Assembly (NCBI GenBank): GCA_964564475.1
Contig: CAZMBM010000004.1
Span: 1 to 46,763, forward strand
Length of the DNA stretch: 46,763 nt
Direction of reading: 5' to 3'
Source: CG1-02-35-72 sp964564475
Lineage (GTDB): Bacteria; Bacteroidota; Bacteroidia; Flavobacteriales; Flavobacteriaceae
Shown piece after piece: positions 1 to 7,727 of this stretch (its first letter is position 1; every line of letters begins with the position of its first letter). Position numbers and translations under genes: made by a program. A model generated the notes under the pieces. The model saw nothing but the letters and a program-made list of their open reading frames with translations, was not told the origin of the DNA and ran no database searches.

Positions 1-1314
1 AAGGTATTTTTTTAATCCGGCAAAAAAGGCATCATCACCTAAGTAGTTCCTGAGCATATGTAAAACATAGCCTCCTTTGTTATAACTCACGGCGTCAAAC
101 ATATCTTCTTTATCTTTATAATGAAAGCGCACCAAGTCTTTGTCGTAGCTTTTACTATTAAAATAGCCTTCTAAATCGTCAAAACGCTGTGCATCAGCAT
201 GATCTTTACCATACTTATGCTCACGCCATAAATATTCGCTGTAATTGGCAAATGACTCGTTAACCGTTAGGTTTGACCAACTTTCTGTCGTAACCAAATC
301 ACCAAACCAATGGTGAAATAATTCGTGCGAAATGACATCTTCCCACCTGTTCTTATCAATTAACTGCCCCGGTACTTGGTAAGCCGATTCTTGGTGTAAA
401 ACGGCTGTAGTGTTTTCCATAGCGCCACTAACATAGTCTGTGCCTACAATTTGATCGTATTTGGGCCATTGGTATTCAACACCCAATCTGTCTGAGAAAA
501 ACTGAATCATTTCGGGTGTTAAGCCAAATATTTGTTTGGCATATGGGGCATATTTTTTAGAGACATAATAATTAACATCGCGTCCTTTCCAACTGTCTTT
601 TACAATTTCGTATTCACCTACACCCATAAAGAAAAGATACGGCGCATGGGGTAAATCCATTTTCCAATAATCGGTACGGGTACCATCACCATTATCTGTT
701 TGGCTTATTAAAAGACCGTTAGAAAGTGTTACAAACTTTGAGGGTACTGTCATATAGATTTCTTCGGTCGATTTCTGATTGGGTGTGTCTAAGGTTGGAA
801 ACCAAACCGAATTGGCTTCGGTTTCACCTTGTGTCCATATTTGAGTGGGTTTGTCAGGATCGGTTTCAGTCGGGTCAATGAAATAGAGTCCTTTGGCATC
901 AGTAATGGCTTTACTTCCTTTTTGTTTTACTTCTTCCGGTCTGGCAATGTATTTTATATAGATTGTGTATTTTTCGCCTCTGGCATAAGTATTCCCTAAA
1001 GAAATGACTAGCTTATTGTTTTTGTAAGTATAATTTAAATCGGTGTTATTTTTAGACACTTTTTCGATAAGCATGGCTTTGGCGTCTAGTGTAAGTGTAT
1101 TTGTAGGATAAAAATGTGGTTGCAAGGTCAACCAAGCTTCGCCATTCATCTGACTTTTAGCAAAATTGAATGATACCTTGAGCTTTGTGTGTACCAAATC
1201 GTTTATTTTGGTACGCTCCGGACGATAAGGATTTTCTGTTTTGGTTTGTGCTATACCAACAGTGACAAAAAAGACTAATACTGTGAGGATAAGAAATTTT
1301 CTAAGCATTTTCAT
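1..1314 (-). CDS. M1 family metallopeptidase (aminopeptidase N-like), C-terminus cut by window edge
   Basis: This is an open frame of 438 codons running off the left edge with no stop. An N-terminal signal peptide (residues 1-21, ending in VGIAQ) indicates export. The M1 exopeptidase motif GAMEN is at residues 297-301. The zinc site HELFH is at 330-334, with the third ligand E353 exactly 18 residues further on, giving the HEXXH-X18-E gluzincin signature. The family trims N-terminal residues from peptides in the periplasm or outside the cell. The start ATG at 1314 is the first of two nearby Met codons. A -7 box on the same strand at 1335-1342 supports transcription from just upstream. A terminator at 1386-1408 separates it from the sigma-factor operon, so it is probably its own unit. 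Family assignment is very secure; substrate preference is unknown. Confidence 0.95.
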   Translation of the reverse strand, partial: MKMLRKFLILTVLVFFVTVGIAQTKTENPYRPERTKINDLVHTKLKVSFNFAKSQMNGEAWLTLQPHFYPTNTLTLDAKAMLIEKVSKNNTDLNYTYKNNKLVISLGNTYARGEKYTIYIKYIARPEEVKQKGSKAITDAKGLYFIDPTETDPDKPTQIWTQGETEANSVWFPTLDTPNQKSTEEIYMTVPSKFVTLSNGLLISQTDNGDGTRTDYWKMDLPHAPYLFFMGVGEYEIVKDSWKGRDVNYYVSKKYAPYAKQIFGLTPEMIQFFSDRLGVEYQWPKYDQIVGTDYVSGAMENTTAVLHQESAYQVPGQLIDKNRWEDVISHELFHHWFGDLVTTESWSNLTVNESFANYSEYLWREHKYGKDHADAQRFDDLEGYFNSKSYDKDLVRFHYKDKEDMFDAVSYNKGGYVLHMLRNYLGDDAFFAGLKKYL

Positions 1315-1334
1315 AATTGTTATTTTAAAAACGT

Positions 1335-1342
1335 CAAATATA
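1335..1342 (-). promoter_or_regulatory. Bacteroidota -7 promoter box for the M1 peptidase gene
   Basis: Read on the minus strand this is TATATTTG, a perfect TAnnTTTG -7 element 20 nt upstream of the ATG. No clear TTG -33 box lies 17-23 nt further up, so the assignment rests on the -7 box and its position. Confidence 0.5.
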
Positions 1343-1385
1343 ATTTAATCTGAGGAATTTATTTTTTAATTGTTTGTTAAAATAA

Positions 1386-1408
1386 AAACCACGCCAATGG
1401 CGTGGTTT
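1386..1408 (-). terminator. Rho-independent terminator of the sigma/DUF4252 operon
   Basis: Perfect 10-bp stem: AAACCACGCC at 1386-1395 pairs with GGCGTGGTTT at 1399-1408 around an AAT loop. On the minus strand the hairpin is followed by a T-rich tract. It lies 22 nt past the stop of the last DUF4252 gene. Confidence 0.85.
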
Positions 1409-1430
1409 AGAAATTATCTATAAAATGATT

Positions 1431-1970
1431 TTATTTAAACATCCCTTCTAAGACTTTTATTTTAGAGGTATCTATTTTGCCACTTCTGGCAAGCGTCACC
1501 AATTTTAGCGCCTTTTTAACATCCATTTTATCGCCTAAAACACGTACTAATGCCAAACCTTTATCACTGGCATAGCCAAAAAATATAATTTGATTGACGC
1601 TTGTTTCTGTACCTAGATATTTAACAATAACCATATTTTTACCATCCTTAAAACGCATTAAATCTTTGTATTGCTTTTTAGCGAGTATTTTTTTGATGTT
1701 TGAACGCTCTTTTTCGTAAGCCTCTTTATTGCTTTCATTCTTTTTGAAGGCTAAAATATTTAACTTTTTAAAAGAATGTATGGCTTCTTTAATATCATCA
1801 GACACTTCATCGGTATCACCTAATATACTTGAGGGTATATCTACCGCAATAAAATTGGCGTCGTCTTGATGATTTACAAAGTAATTTTGTAAATCGCTGT
1901 CATTAGTACAAGCAATGGCAAGCAATAATGTTATAATTAACAAGGCAATATAATTTATAATTTTGACCAT
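1431..1970 (-). CDS. DUF4252 domain lipoprotein
   Basis: A 179-residue protein with a lipoprotein signal peptide. The hydrophobic stretch at residues 5-20 ends in LAIA-C21, so it should be a lipid-anchored envelope protein. The remainder matches my memory of the DUF4252 family of Bacteroidota: a ~150-residue globular domain with a conserved LMRFKDGKN region in the middle. No enzymatic motif is visible and the family has no established function. It overlaps the upstream paralogue by one base (TAATG), which implies translational coupling, and it is the last gene of the ECF sigma operon. I infer an output or a sensory partner of the sigma/anti-sigma pair. Family assignment is good; function is unknown. 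Confidence 0.8.
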   Translation of the reverse strand: MVKIINYIALLIITLLLAIACTNDSDLQNYFVNHQDDANFIAVDIPSSILGDTDEVSDDIKEAIHSFKKLNILAFKKNESNKEAYEKERSNIKKILAKKQYKDLMRFKDGKNMVIVKYLGTETSVNQIIFFGYASDKGLALVRVLGDKMDVKKALKLVTLARSGKIDTSKIKVLEGMFK

Positions 1971-2509
1971 TATTTCTGTTTTTTGGTTTTAATATCTTTA
2001 AAATGTTCCCCTCCCGGTATATGCATTTTGGCTGTTAATTCAGATACTTTTTTAAGATCTATATTGCCGGTTAGCGACACTATAACACCTTGTTTTTTAC
2101 CGTTTTCAGTGCCATTTACATACATCAACAATTCTTTTACAAAGTTGGGGTCTTTACTTTGCTTAACGTATATTTTAACCACGTTATTTGCATCTTTAGC
2201 ACGCATTAACTCGGTTAACTTATTCTTTTTTAAATAAGCATTAAATGTTACTTGCATTTTCTTGGCAATATCTTGGTTCTCTGTAGCAAAAACTTTGAGC
2301 TCGCTTAAACCTTTGATGAGGTTGAAGTAATCATCATCAGATTCTTGGCCAATGGAACTCATAAGGCTAAAAGCCGATTTGTTTACAACCACCACTTTAA
2401 CATCATCCATATCTTCAAACTTATCAAATACAGATTGCGCAAAGCCAGACAGTGGCAACAGAGCTAAAATATAGCCGAATAATAGGGTTTTAAATGTTTT
2501 ATTGTTCAT
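1970..2509 (-). CDS. DUF4252 domain protein, secreted paralogue
   Basis: A 179-residue protein with a type I signal peptide (residues 1-25, ending SGFAQ) and no lipobox cysteine, so it is probably soluble in the periplasm. The body resembles the downstream DUF4252 lipoprotein: both have a short beta-rich start (VVVVNKSAF versus FIAVDIPSS), a central helix, and LMRAKDANNVV versus LMRFKDGKNMV. The two therefore look like a tandem duplication that diverged in membrane attachment. It sits 23 nt downstream of the putative anti-sigma gene. The family is found with ECF sigma factors in flavobacteria; its biochemical role is not known. Confidence 0.75.
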   Translation of the reverse strand: MNNKTFKTLLFGYILALLPLSGFAQSVFDKFEDMDDVKVVVVNKSAFSLMSSIGQESDDDYFNLIKGLSELKVFATENQDIAKKMQVTFNAYLKKNKLTELMRAKDANNVVKIYVKQSKDPNFVKELLMYVNGTENGKKQGVIVSLTGNIDLKKVSELTAKMHIPGGEHFKDIKTKKQK

Positions 2510-2532
2510 TATTTCTAGGATTTTAATTGTTA

Positions 2533-2979
2533 TTATTTATCGTTTTTATCATTATCTTCTTTAAAGACAATATCTTTTGTTTTTTCAAATTCTTGTAATT
2601 GCATCATCGCAAAAGCCCCTTTGTTAAGATTTTTTGAAATGAGTTGTAAGGCTTCTTGTGTTGTTTGATAGCTTTGAGCCAGTTGTTTTTTGGAGGGTTT
2701 GCTTTTATTGTTAAAAACAAACAACCCTAATAAAAGAATAATCGAAGCTGCCACAGACAACCATTTGTAAGGGATTTTGATACTTTTTTTAGGTAAAAGC
2801 GGCTTTTTATACACTTCGGTACTCTTTGCGTCAAAATAGCCAAACAAATCTTGATAAATCTCTAAATGTGCCGGTACTTTATGAGATGTAAAATAGTTGC
2901 GTAGCTGTACCTCTTCATTTAGACTGGTTTCACCTTCAAAATATTTATTTATTAATTGTTCAATATTAACTAATTCCAT
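2533..2979 (-). CDS. Putative membrane anti-sigma factor
   Basis: A 148-residue single-pass protein. A cytoplasmic N-terminus (1-70) contains NKYFEGETSLNEEVQLRNYF at 11-30, a helix pattern common at the start of Bacteroidota ECF-associated anti-sigma proteins. One membrane segment lies at about 73-89, followed by a short charged C-terminus. There is no zinc-binding HxxxCxxC motif, so it is not a classical ZAS anti-sigma factor. Its start overlaps the end of the sigma gene by 14 bp, the usual arrangement for co-translated sigma/anti-sigma pairs. The role is inferred from topology and gene order, not from a catalytic signature. Confidence 0.65.
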   Translation of the reverse strand: MELVNIEQLINKYFEGETSLNEEVQLRNYFTSHKVPAHLEIYQDLFGYFDAKSTEVYKKPLLPKKSIKIPYKWLSVAASIILLLGLFVFNNKSKPSKKQLAQSYQTTQEALQLISKNLNKGAFAMMQLQEFEKTKDIVFKEDNDKNDK

Positions 2980-3475
2980 ATTGATGTTTTTTTAATAGTT
3001 GTTCTCTTACTGTTTTACGCGCTCTTGATAACGCTACCCTGATAGCTGTAGGTTTTATACCTACTATTTCTGCAATTTCTTCAAATTCGTATTGTTCAAC
3101 ATCTCGTAACTGAATAATTAACTTCTGTTGTTCTGTCAGTCCTTCAATTATTTGATGTACATTATTTACGCTGTCTTTTAATTCTATTATCTTTTCTAAA
3201 GATGTATCACCATTTGTATAATTACTGTGAACCAAGGTTAAGTTGTCAGCACGTTTAGACTTTAACTGATCAAAACAATAATTTTTTATCATTGTCATAG
3301 CGTAAGCCTCCACGTTTTTATACTTAGATAACTCATCTTTTTTACGCCACAGTTTTAAAATGAGCTCTTGTGTAGCGTCTTCTGCCTCGTCACTTGATAC
3401 GAGCAATCGTTTTGCCAAACGATACACCTTATCTTTAAAAGGCATAACCAATTGTAAAAAAGCCGTTTGCTGCAT
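2966..3475 (-). CDS. ECF-type RNA polymerase sigma factor (sigma-70 family)
   Basis: A 169-residue protein with only regions sigma2 and sigma4, the ECF layout. Region 2 (about 10-80) contains VYRLAKRLLVSSDEAEDATQELILKLWRK split over helices 2.1-2.2, then NVEAYAMTMIKNYCFDQLKSKR. Region 4 (about 110-160) contains LTEQQKLIIQLRDVEQYEFEEIAEIVG and a helix-turn-helix ending AIRVALSRARK. I place the start at ATG 3475; a TTG one codon earlier is in frame but unnecessary. It heads the operon with the anti-sigma factor and two DUF4252 proteins. A TGTTAC-N16-CGTC promoter lies upstream at 3511-3536. The exact regulon cannot be read from the sequence. Confidence 0.92.
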   Translation of the reverse strand: MQQTAFLQLVMPFKDKVYRLAKRLLVSSDEAEDATQELILKLWRKKDELSKYKNVEAYAMTMIKNYCFDQLKSKRADNLTLVHSNYTNGDTSLEKIIELKDSVNNVHQIIEGLTEQQKLIIQLRDVEQYEFEEIAEIVGIKPTAIRVALSRARKTVREQLLKKHQYGIS

Positions 3476-3510
3476 CAATTATGTTAATTTAATTTGGTTT
3501 TCTCTATTAC

Positions 3511-3536
3511 GACGAACAAGTTATGATTTTGTAACA
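3511..3536 (-). promoter_or_regulatory. Candidate ECF sigma promoter (probably autoregulatory)
   Basis: On the minus strand: TGTTAC (complement of 3531-3536), 16 nt, then CGTC (complement of 3511-3514). This is the architecture of ECF promoters, which have an AAC/TAC-type -35 box, a 16-17 nt spacer and a CGTC-type -10 box. The start of transcription would lie about 25-30 nt before the sigma ATG at 3475. No TAnnTTTG housekeeping box is found at this position. Confidence 0.5.
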
Positions 3537-3605
3537 TTAAATGTAAACTTCAATACAATTTTTTTAAATTGCAATCATTATATATTAAGGTAACATTAAA
3601 ACACA

Positions 3606-5057
3606 ATGATGAAAAGAATAATTCTTTATTTTCTAACCTTTATCTTAGCCATAAGTTTTGTAAAATGCTCTGATAATTCAGAAGCCATACCTCAAAATCT
3701 TGAAATCAAAGATTTCGTTTGGCGTGGTTTAAATGCTGTCTATTTTTGGAAATCTAAAGTCCCTAATCTCGATGAATTTAAATTTAAAAATCAGAAGGAA
3801 TTAAACAAGTTCTTAGAAACCGCAGGGAGACCCGAAACTTTTTTTGAAAGCCTTATCTACGACCGACAAAACACCGATAAGTGGAGTGTTATTTTTGACG
3901 ATTACATCACTTTAGAAAACCTTTTAAACGGTATTTCACTACACAACGGAATGGAATTTGGTTTGGTACACGTATCAAATAACAATACCGATATATTTGG
4001 TTATGTGCGTTATGTCTTACCCAATTCTGATGCAGCAAGCAAAGGAGTGACACGCGGTATGATTTTTAATTCGGTTGACGGTACAGATCTTACTATTAAC
4101 AATTACAGAAGTCTTTTATTTTCTAATGCCACATCATATACTATCGGTTTGGCAACTTATAATGCAGATGGTACCGTCACTCCCATAACTCCTGCCGAAA
4201 GTATTGATTTAACAAAATCGGAATTTCAAGAGAATCCTATTTATATATCTACCGTCGTTACGCAGGGAAGTCATAAAATCGGCTATCTAATGTACAACGG
4301 TTTTTACAGCAGTTTCAACGACCAATTAAATAATACAATTCTGCAATTAAAGAATCAAGGTATAACAGATTTGGTACTCGATTTGCGTTATAACGGTGGT
4401 GGTTCTGTGAGAACAGCCGCTTATTTGGCCAGTATGATAACCGGACAATTCACAGGACAGTTGTTTACCCAAGAACATTGGAATGAGGCATTACAAAAGC
4501 AGTTTGAAGAAAACAACCCCAGCTCACTTGTCGATAATTTTGTAGATAAAATGCTAGATAATACCGCCATTAATCACCTTAAATTAAACAGAGTGTATAT
4601 ACTTACAACGCGTAGCACAGCTTCTGCAAGCGAGTTGATTATAAATGGTCTCAATCCGTATATTACGGTTAAAACCATAGGCACAAAAACTGTTGGAAAA
4701 TACGTTGCCTCTATAACCATTTACGACTCACCTAATTTGGGTCGGAAAAATGCCAACCCCAACCATACTTATGCCATGCAACCCATAGTTTTAGAAGAAT
4801 TAAATAGCCTGGGCGTGAACGATAAAGACGGGTTTGATCCTAATATTTTAATACCGGAAGATTACGGAAATTTAGGCACTTTAGGAGATGCTAACGAACC
4901 GCTGTTTAGAGCGGCCATAAGCTTAATTGTAAATGGTGGTAAATTTAATTTTCAACCTACTTTTAACATAGAAAAGCCCTTTACCGGATTAAAAGAAATA
5001 CAACTTAAAAGTACCATGACTGTTGATAAAAAACTGACGATTCTTCCCAAATATTAA
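3606..5057 (+). CDS. S41 family (C-terminal processing) peptidase, lipoprotein
   Basis: A 483-residue protein. A hydrophobic N-terminal segment runs up to C21 (AISFVKC), a probable lipobox although Lys at -1 is unusual. An N-terminal helical domain is followed by a PDZ-like segment (about 110-200: GYVRYVLPNSDAASKGVTRG). The tail-specific-protease domain follows, with DLVLDLRYNGGGS strand and loop. The catalytic Ser is S340 in STASASELI and the general base is K365 in KTVGKYV; the 25-residue spacing matches the S41 Ser/Lys dyad. The enzyme should cut C-terminal tails of envelope proteins. It is transcribed away from the ECF sigma operon, with 130 bp between the starts, which may mean shared control. 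It ends in a 4-bp stop overlap with the convergent patatin gene. Confidence 0.93.
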   Translation: MMKRIILYFLTFILAISFVKCSDNSEAIPQNLEIKDFVWRGLNAVYFWKSKVPNLDEFKFKNQKELNKFLETAGRPETFFESLIYDRQNTDKWSVIFDDYITLENLLNGISLHNGMEFGLVHVSNNNTDIFGYVRYVLPNSDAASKGVTRGMIFNSVDGTDLTINNYRSLLFSNATSYTIGLATYNADGTVTPITPAESIDLTKSEFQENPIYISTVVTQGSHKIGYLMYNGFYSSFNDQLNNTILQLKNQGITDLVLDLRYNGGGSVRTAAYLASMITGQFTGQLFTQEHWNEALQKQFEENNPSSLVDNFVDKMLDNTAINHLKLNRVYILTTRSTASASELIINGLNPYITVKTIGTKTVGKYVASITIYDSPNLGRKNANPNHTYAMQPIVLEELNSLGVNDKDGFDPNILIPEDYGNLGTLGDANEPLFRAAISLIVNGGKFNFQPTFNIEKPFTGLKEIQLKSTMTVDKKLTILPKY

Positions 5058-5971
5058 TAGCAACCCTCTTTTAATTCATTCATTTTGAATTTGTTTTGAT
5101 TTTGTGCAAACTCAAAACCTTGTTGCCACCATTTGGTCATTTCCTTTTTGTCAAAAATTAAAGAATTGGTTGTTAAAATTGTAGGTGTATGGTATAAATT
5201 CAAACAGACATTGTTCAATTTGGCGTCTAATTTACCAATTGTTATGTTGTGTTTACCTATCTGCTCTAGCATAAAGCTAAACAAAGTCGTCAATAATGCA
5301 AAAGGGTTTTTTGTCGGTAAACGGTTAAACTGCGAGATTTCTGTTTCTAATACAATAACATCAATTTCGGTGGCGCCCATATCAATAGCCTTTTTTATCG
5401 GAACCAAAGTACCAAAGCCTCCATCGGCATACTCAAAATTGTTTTTATCTAAGATGCTCATAAAGGGAGCATAATTACTCGAGGCCCAAATCCACTCACA
5501 AAAATCGTTATAAGTACACTCTTTTAAGCTCTTGTATTCAATTTTGTTCAATGTGATATTAGATACGGTAACTATTACCTCTTTATTTGAATGACGTAAA
5601 CCCTCATACATGTCTCTTGTCACGTTATTACGGATGAGTTTGAGCAAACTTTTACTCTCTCCAAAGGTTTTACGTCCTTTAATTATACTTAAAAGCGTAT
5701 TAAAGTGATTGATACTTATATCTTTACCGCCTCCTTTGTGTTTCTTTATTATAAACGGATTGTTGCTAAAAATATCACAGGGACAAATATTTGTATAAAG
5801 CTCTTTGAGCTCTTTTAAACTGCCTGAAGCCAAATGCGAAACCATTAAACTTCCTGTTGAAGTGCCTACAAAAATATCGTAACTCTTGTGCTCAACATCA
5901 ATAAGGTATTGCGCTACACCACCCGCAAAAGCGCCCTTACTACCACCCCCTGAAATTACCATGGCTTTCAT
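5054..5971 (-). CDS. Patatin-like phospholipase family protein
   Basis: A 305-residue cytosolic protein with no signal peptide. The oxyanion loop is GGGSKGAFAGG at residues 8-18. The nucleophile elbow is G-T-S38-T-G and the catalytic Asp is D183 in YADGGFG, which together make the Ser-Asp dyad of patatins (acyl hydrolases acting on lipids). All three motifs are intact, so it should be active. The length fits small bacterial stand-alone patatins without the outer-membrane barrel domain found in PlpD-like proteins. Its stop codon interlocks with that of the S41 peptidase (TTAA at 5054-5057), leaving no room for a terminator between them. Lipid substrate and physiological role are unknown. Confidence 0.92.
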   Translation of the reverse strand: MKAMVISGGGSKGAFAGGVAQYLIDVEHKSYDIFVGTSTGSLMVSHLASGSLKELKELYTNICPCDIFSNNPFIIKKHKGGGKDISINHFNTLLSIIKGRKTFGESKSLLKLIRNNVTRDMYEGLRHSNKEVIVTVSNITLNKIEYKSLKECTYNDFCEWIWASSNYAPFMSILDKNNFEYADGGFGTLVPIKKAIDMGATEIDVIVLETEISQFNRLPTKNPFALLTTLFSFMLEQIGKHNITIGKLDAKLNNVCLNLYHTPTILTTNSLIFDKKEMTKWWQQGFEFAQNQNKFKMNELKEGCY

Positions 5972-6039
5972 CTACTTAATTTTTACGGCTAATTTTCTAA
6001 ATAAAGTTTATTTTTAAGTCTATTATTTTGCAAAAGACT

Positions 6040-6047
6040 TACATTTG
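6040..6047 (+). promoter_or_regulatory. -7 promoter box upstream of the YCF48-like gene
   Basis: TACATTTG is a perfect TAnnTTTG box, 19 nt before the ATG at 6067. No TTG box at the standard spacing was found. Confidence 0.5.
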
Positions 6048-6066
6048 ATAAAACTAACGCTAATCT

Positions 6067-7107
6067 ATGACTTTTAAAAGTTTACCCCTCTTGTTTTTTT
6101 GGAGTATTTTTAATCTTCAAGCACAAATTATACCAAAAGCTAATATTGAGCCCATAATCGTTTCAAAGGCCAACTTTAGAGCTATCGAAGTCTTAAATGA
6201 TTCTACTCTTTGGTTTGCCAACAGCAAAGGAGAAGTAGGTCACATCACTTTAAATGGCAAACGCAATTACTACACTTTTACAGATACTATTAAAAAGCAT
6301 TTTAGAGCCATTAGCAGTACTAAACACAATCTTTTTGCATTGACAATTGGAAGTCCGGCACGCCTGTATAAATTCACCAAAAATAATTTTGATATCCCTG
6401 CAAAACTGGTCTATTTTGAAAAACATCCCAAAGCTTTTTATGACGCTATGGTTTTTTCAGACAATAACAGAGGTATTGCTATGGGCGATCCTACAGACAC
6501 CTGTCTGTCTGTACTTATTACAAATGACGGCGGTAATTCGTGGGTAAAAAAGTCGTGTAAAAATTTACCTGAGAGTTTTGAGGGTGAAGCCGCATTTGCG
6601 GCCAGTAATAGCAATATTGTTTCTTTTAAAAATAAGGTATGGATGGTTACAGGCGGTTTAAAATCTCGCATTTTTATCAGTAAGAATAAAGGGAAAAGTT
6701 TTAAAGTTTATAACACCCCCTTTATTCATGGGAAACCAACGACAGGAATTTATAGCCTTGCCTTTTACAAAAACAAAAACGGTATTATTTGTGGCGGCGA
6801 TTATACCGATAAAAATGCCATGTTAAATAACAAAGCCATCAGCTCAGACGGCGGTAAAACTTGGCAAATCGTATCAAATAACAAATTGCCGGGCTATATC
6901 AGTTGTGTACAGTACGTTCCAAACACGAAGGGAACAAATCTTATAGCCGTATCAACAAAAGGTATTTATTTTTCTGATGATAAAGGAAATAGCTGGCACA
7001 AATTGAGCGACAAAGGTTTTTATACCATCCGTTTTAGCAGTAAAAATATAGCCTTTTTGGGCGGATATGGTAAAATTTCTATATTAAAATTAGACTATGA
7101 AAACTGA
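6067..7107 (+). CDS. Secreted YCF48/BNR-repeat beta-propeller protein
   Basis: A 346-residue protein with a signal peptide (1-19, ending NLQAQ). At least four Asp-box-like repeats are visible: ITNDGGNSWVKK, SKNKGKSFKV, SSDGGKTWQIV and SDDKGNSWHKLS. This is the SxDGGxTW pattern of YCF48-like and BNR propellers. In Bacteroidota such proteins are often labelled oxidoreductase or photosystem II stability factor-like; neither name is supported by catalytic residues here. A binding or scaffold role in the envelope is the cautious reading. The gene overlaps the following small lipoprotein gene by 11 bp, so the two are almost certainly co-transcribed and may act together. Confidence 0.8.
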   Translation: MTFKSLPLLFFWSIFNLQAQIIPKANIEPIIVSKANFRAIEVLNDSTLWFANSKGEVGHITLNGKRNYYTFTDTIKKHFRAISSTKHNLFALTIGSPARLYKFTKNNFDIPAKLVYFEKHPKAFYDAMVFSDNNRGIAMGDPTDTCLSVLITNDGGNSWVKKSCKNLPESFEGEAAFAASNSNIVSFKNKVWMVTGGLKSRIFISKNKGKSFKVYNTPFIHGKPTTGIYSLAFYKNKNGIICGGDYTDKNAMLNNKAISSDGGKTWQIVSNNKLPGYISCVQYVPNTKGTNLIAVSTKGIYFSDDKGNSWHKLSDKGFYTIRFSSKNIAFLGGYGKISILKLDYEN

Positions 7108-7669
7108 GAATCTGCTCATATTTTCACTTTTATTATTTGCTTTTATCTCATGTCAAAAAAACAATGATGTATTTAAAGATTTTAAGTGTGAAAAATCTTT
7201 AAAATTAAAAGAAATCGAAAGGGTTTTAGACGCTAAAGGAAACTTTAGTTTAGATATCCCAAAATATTGGAAAACAGAATTATATCTTGATGAAAATTCT
7301 TCTATTTTTACGACGGCAGACACCACAAAACAGTATCTAAATACTTACCTGATTAAGGTTTCTTCAATCAATGCCAAACTCATTTTAAGTAGTGCGGAAA
7401 TCGAGAAGATAAAGACGGCCGTTTTATCAGATTCCCACAAAACTATCGGCACTATTACCAGAGGCTCTTTTAAAGCCCACCCTGCCCTTTTAATTTTGAC
7501 AAAGTCAGATAAATTTAAGTCGGGTATTACCGTCATGCATGTGTACACACCTATCTCAGAAAAGCTCTATTTTGAAATTGAAATTCATTGTTTTGGTACT
7601 AAAAATGTCGATAAACGTCTTTGTGAAGCCATTAATATTATCAATTCTTTAAAAATAAAGGAATTGTAA
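7097..7669 (+). CDS. Small lipoprotein, possibly PsbP-like fold, function unknown
   Basis: A 190-residue protein with a lipoprotein signal (1-18) and lipidated cysteine C19 in AFISC. The mature part reads as an alpha/beta domain beginning FSLDIPKYWKTEL and ending with a C-terminal helix INSLKIKEL. That pattern resembles PsbP/DUF1795-type domains, but I see no diagnostic motif and rank this as a guess. It overlaps the upstream propeller gene by 11 bp. The pairing of an Asp-box propeller (YCF48 type) with a possibly PsbP-like protein is notable, since both folds are known from photosystem II assembly, though this organism shows no photosynthesis genes here. Confidence 0.6.
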   Translation: MKTENLLIFSLLLFAFISCQKNNDVFKDFKCEKSLKLKEIERVLDAKGNFSLDIPKYWKTELYLDENSSIFTTADTTKQYLNTYLIKVSSINAKLILSSAEIEKIKTAVLSDSHKTIGTITRGSFKAHPALLILTKSDKFKSGITVMHVYTPISEKLYFEIEIHCFGTKNVDKRLCEAINIINSLKIKEL

Positions 7670-7677
7670 GCCATTTG

Positions 7678-7708
7678 TTGTACAGTATAAGGGGTTTCAC
7701 TAATTTTG
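7678..7708 (+). promoter_or_regulatory. Bacteroidota housekeeping promoter of pepT-lysA
   Basis: TTG at 7678-7680, a 20-nt spacer, then TAATTTTG at 7701-7708. Both boxes match TTG-N17-23-TAnnTTTG. The ATG of pepT follows 19 nt after the -7 box. Confidence 0.75.
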
Positions 7709-7727
7709 GCAGAAATTTTTCAAATTC

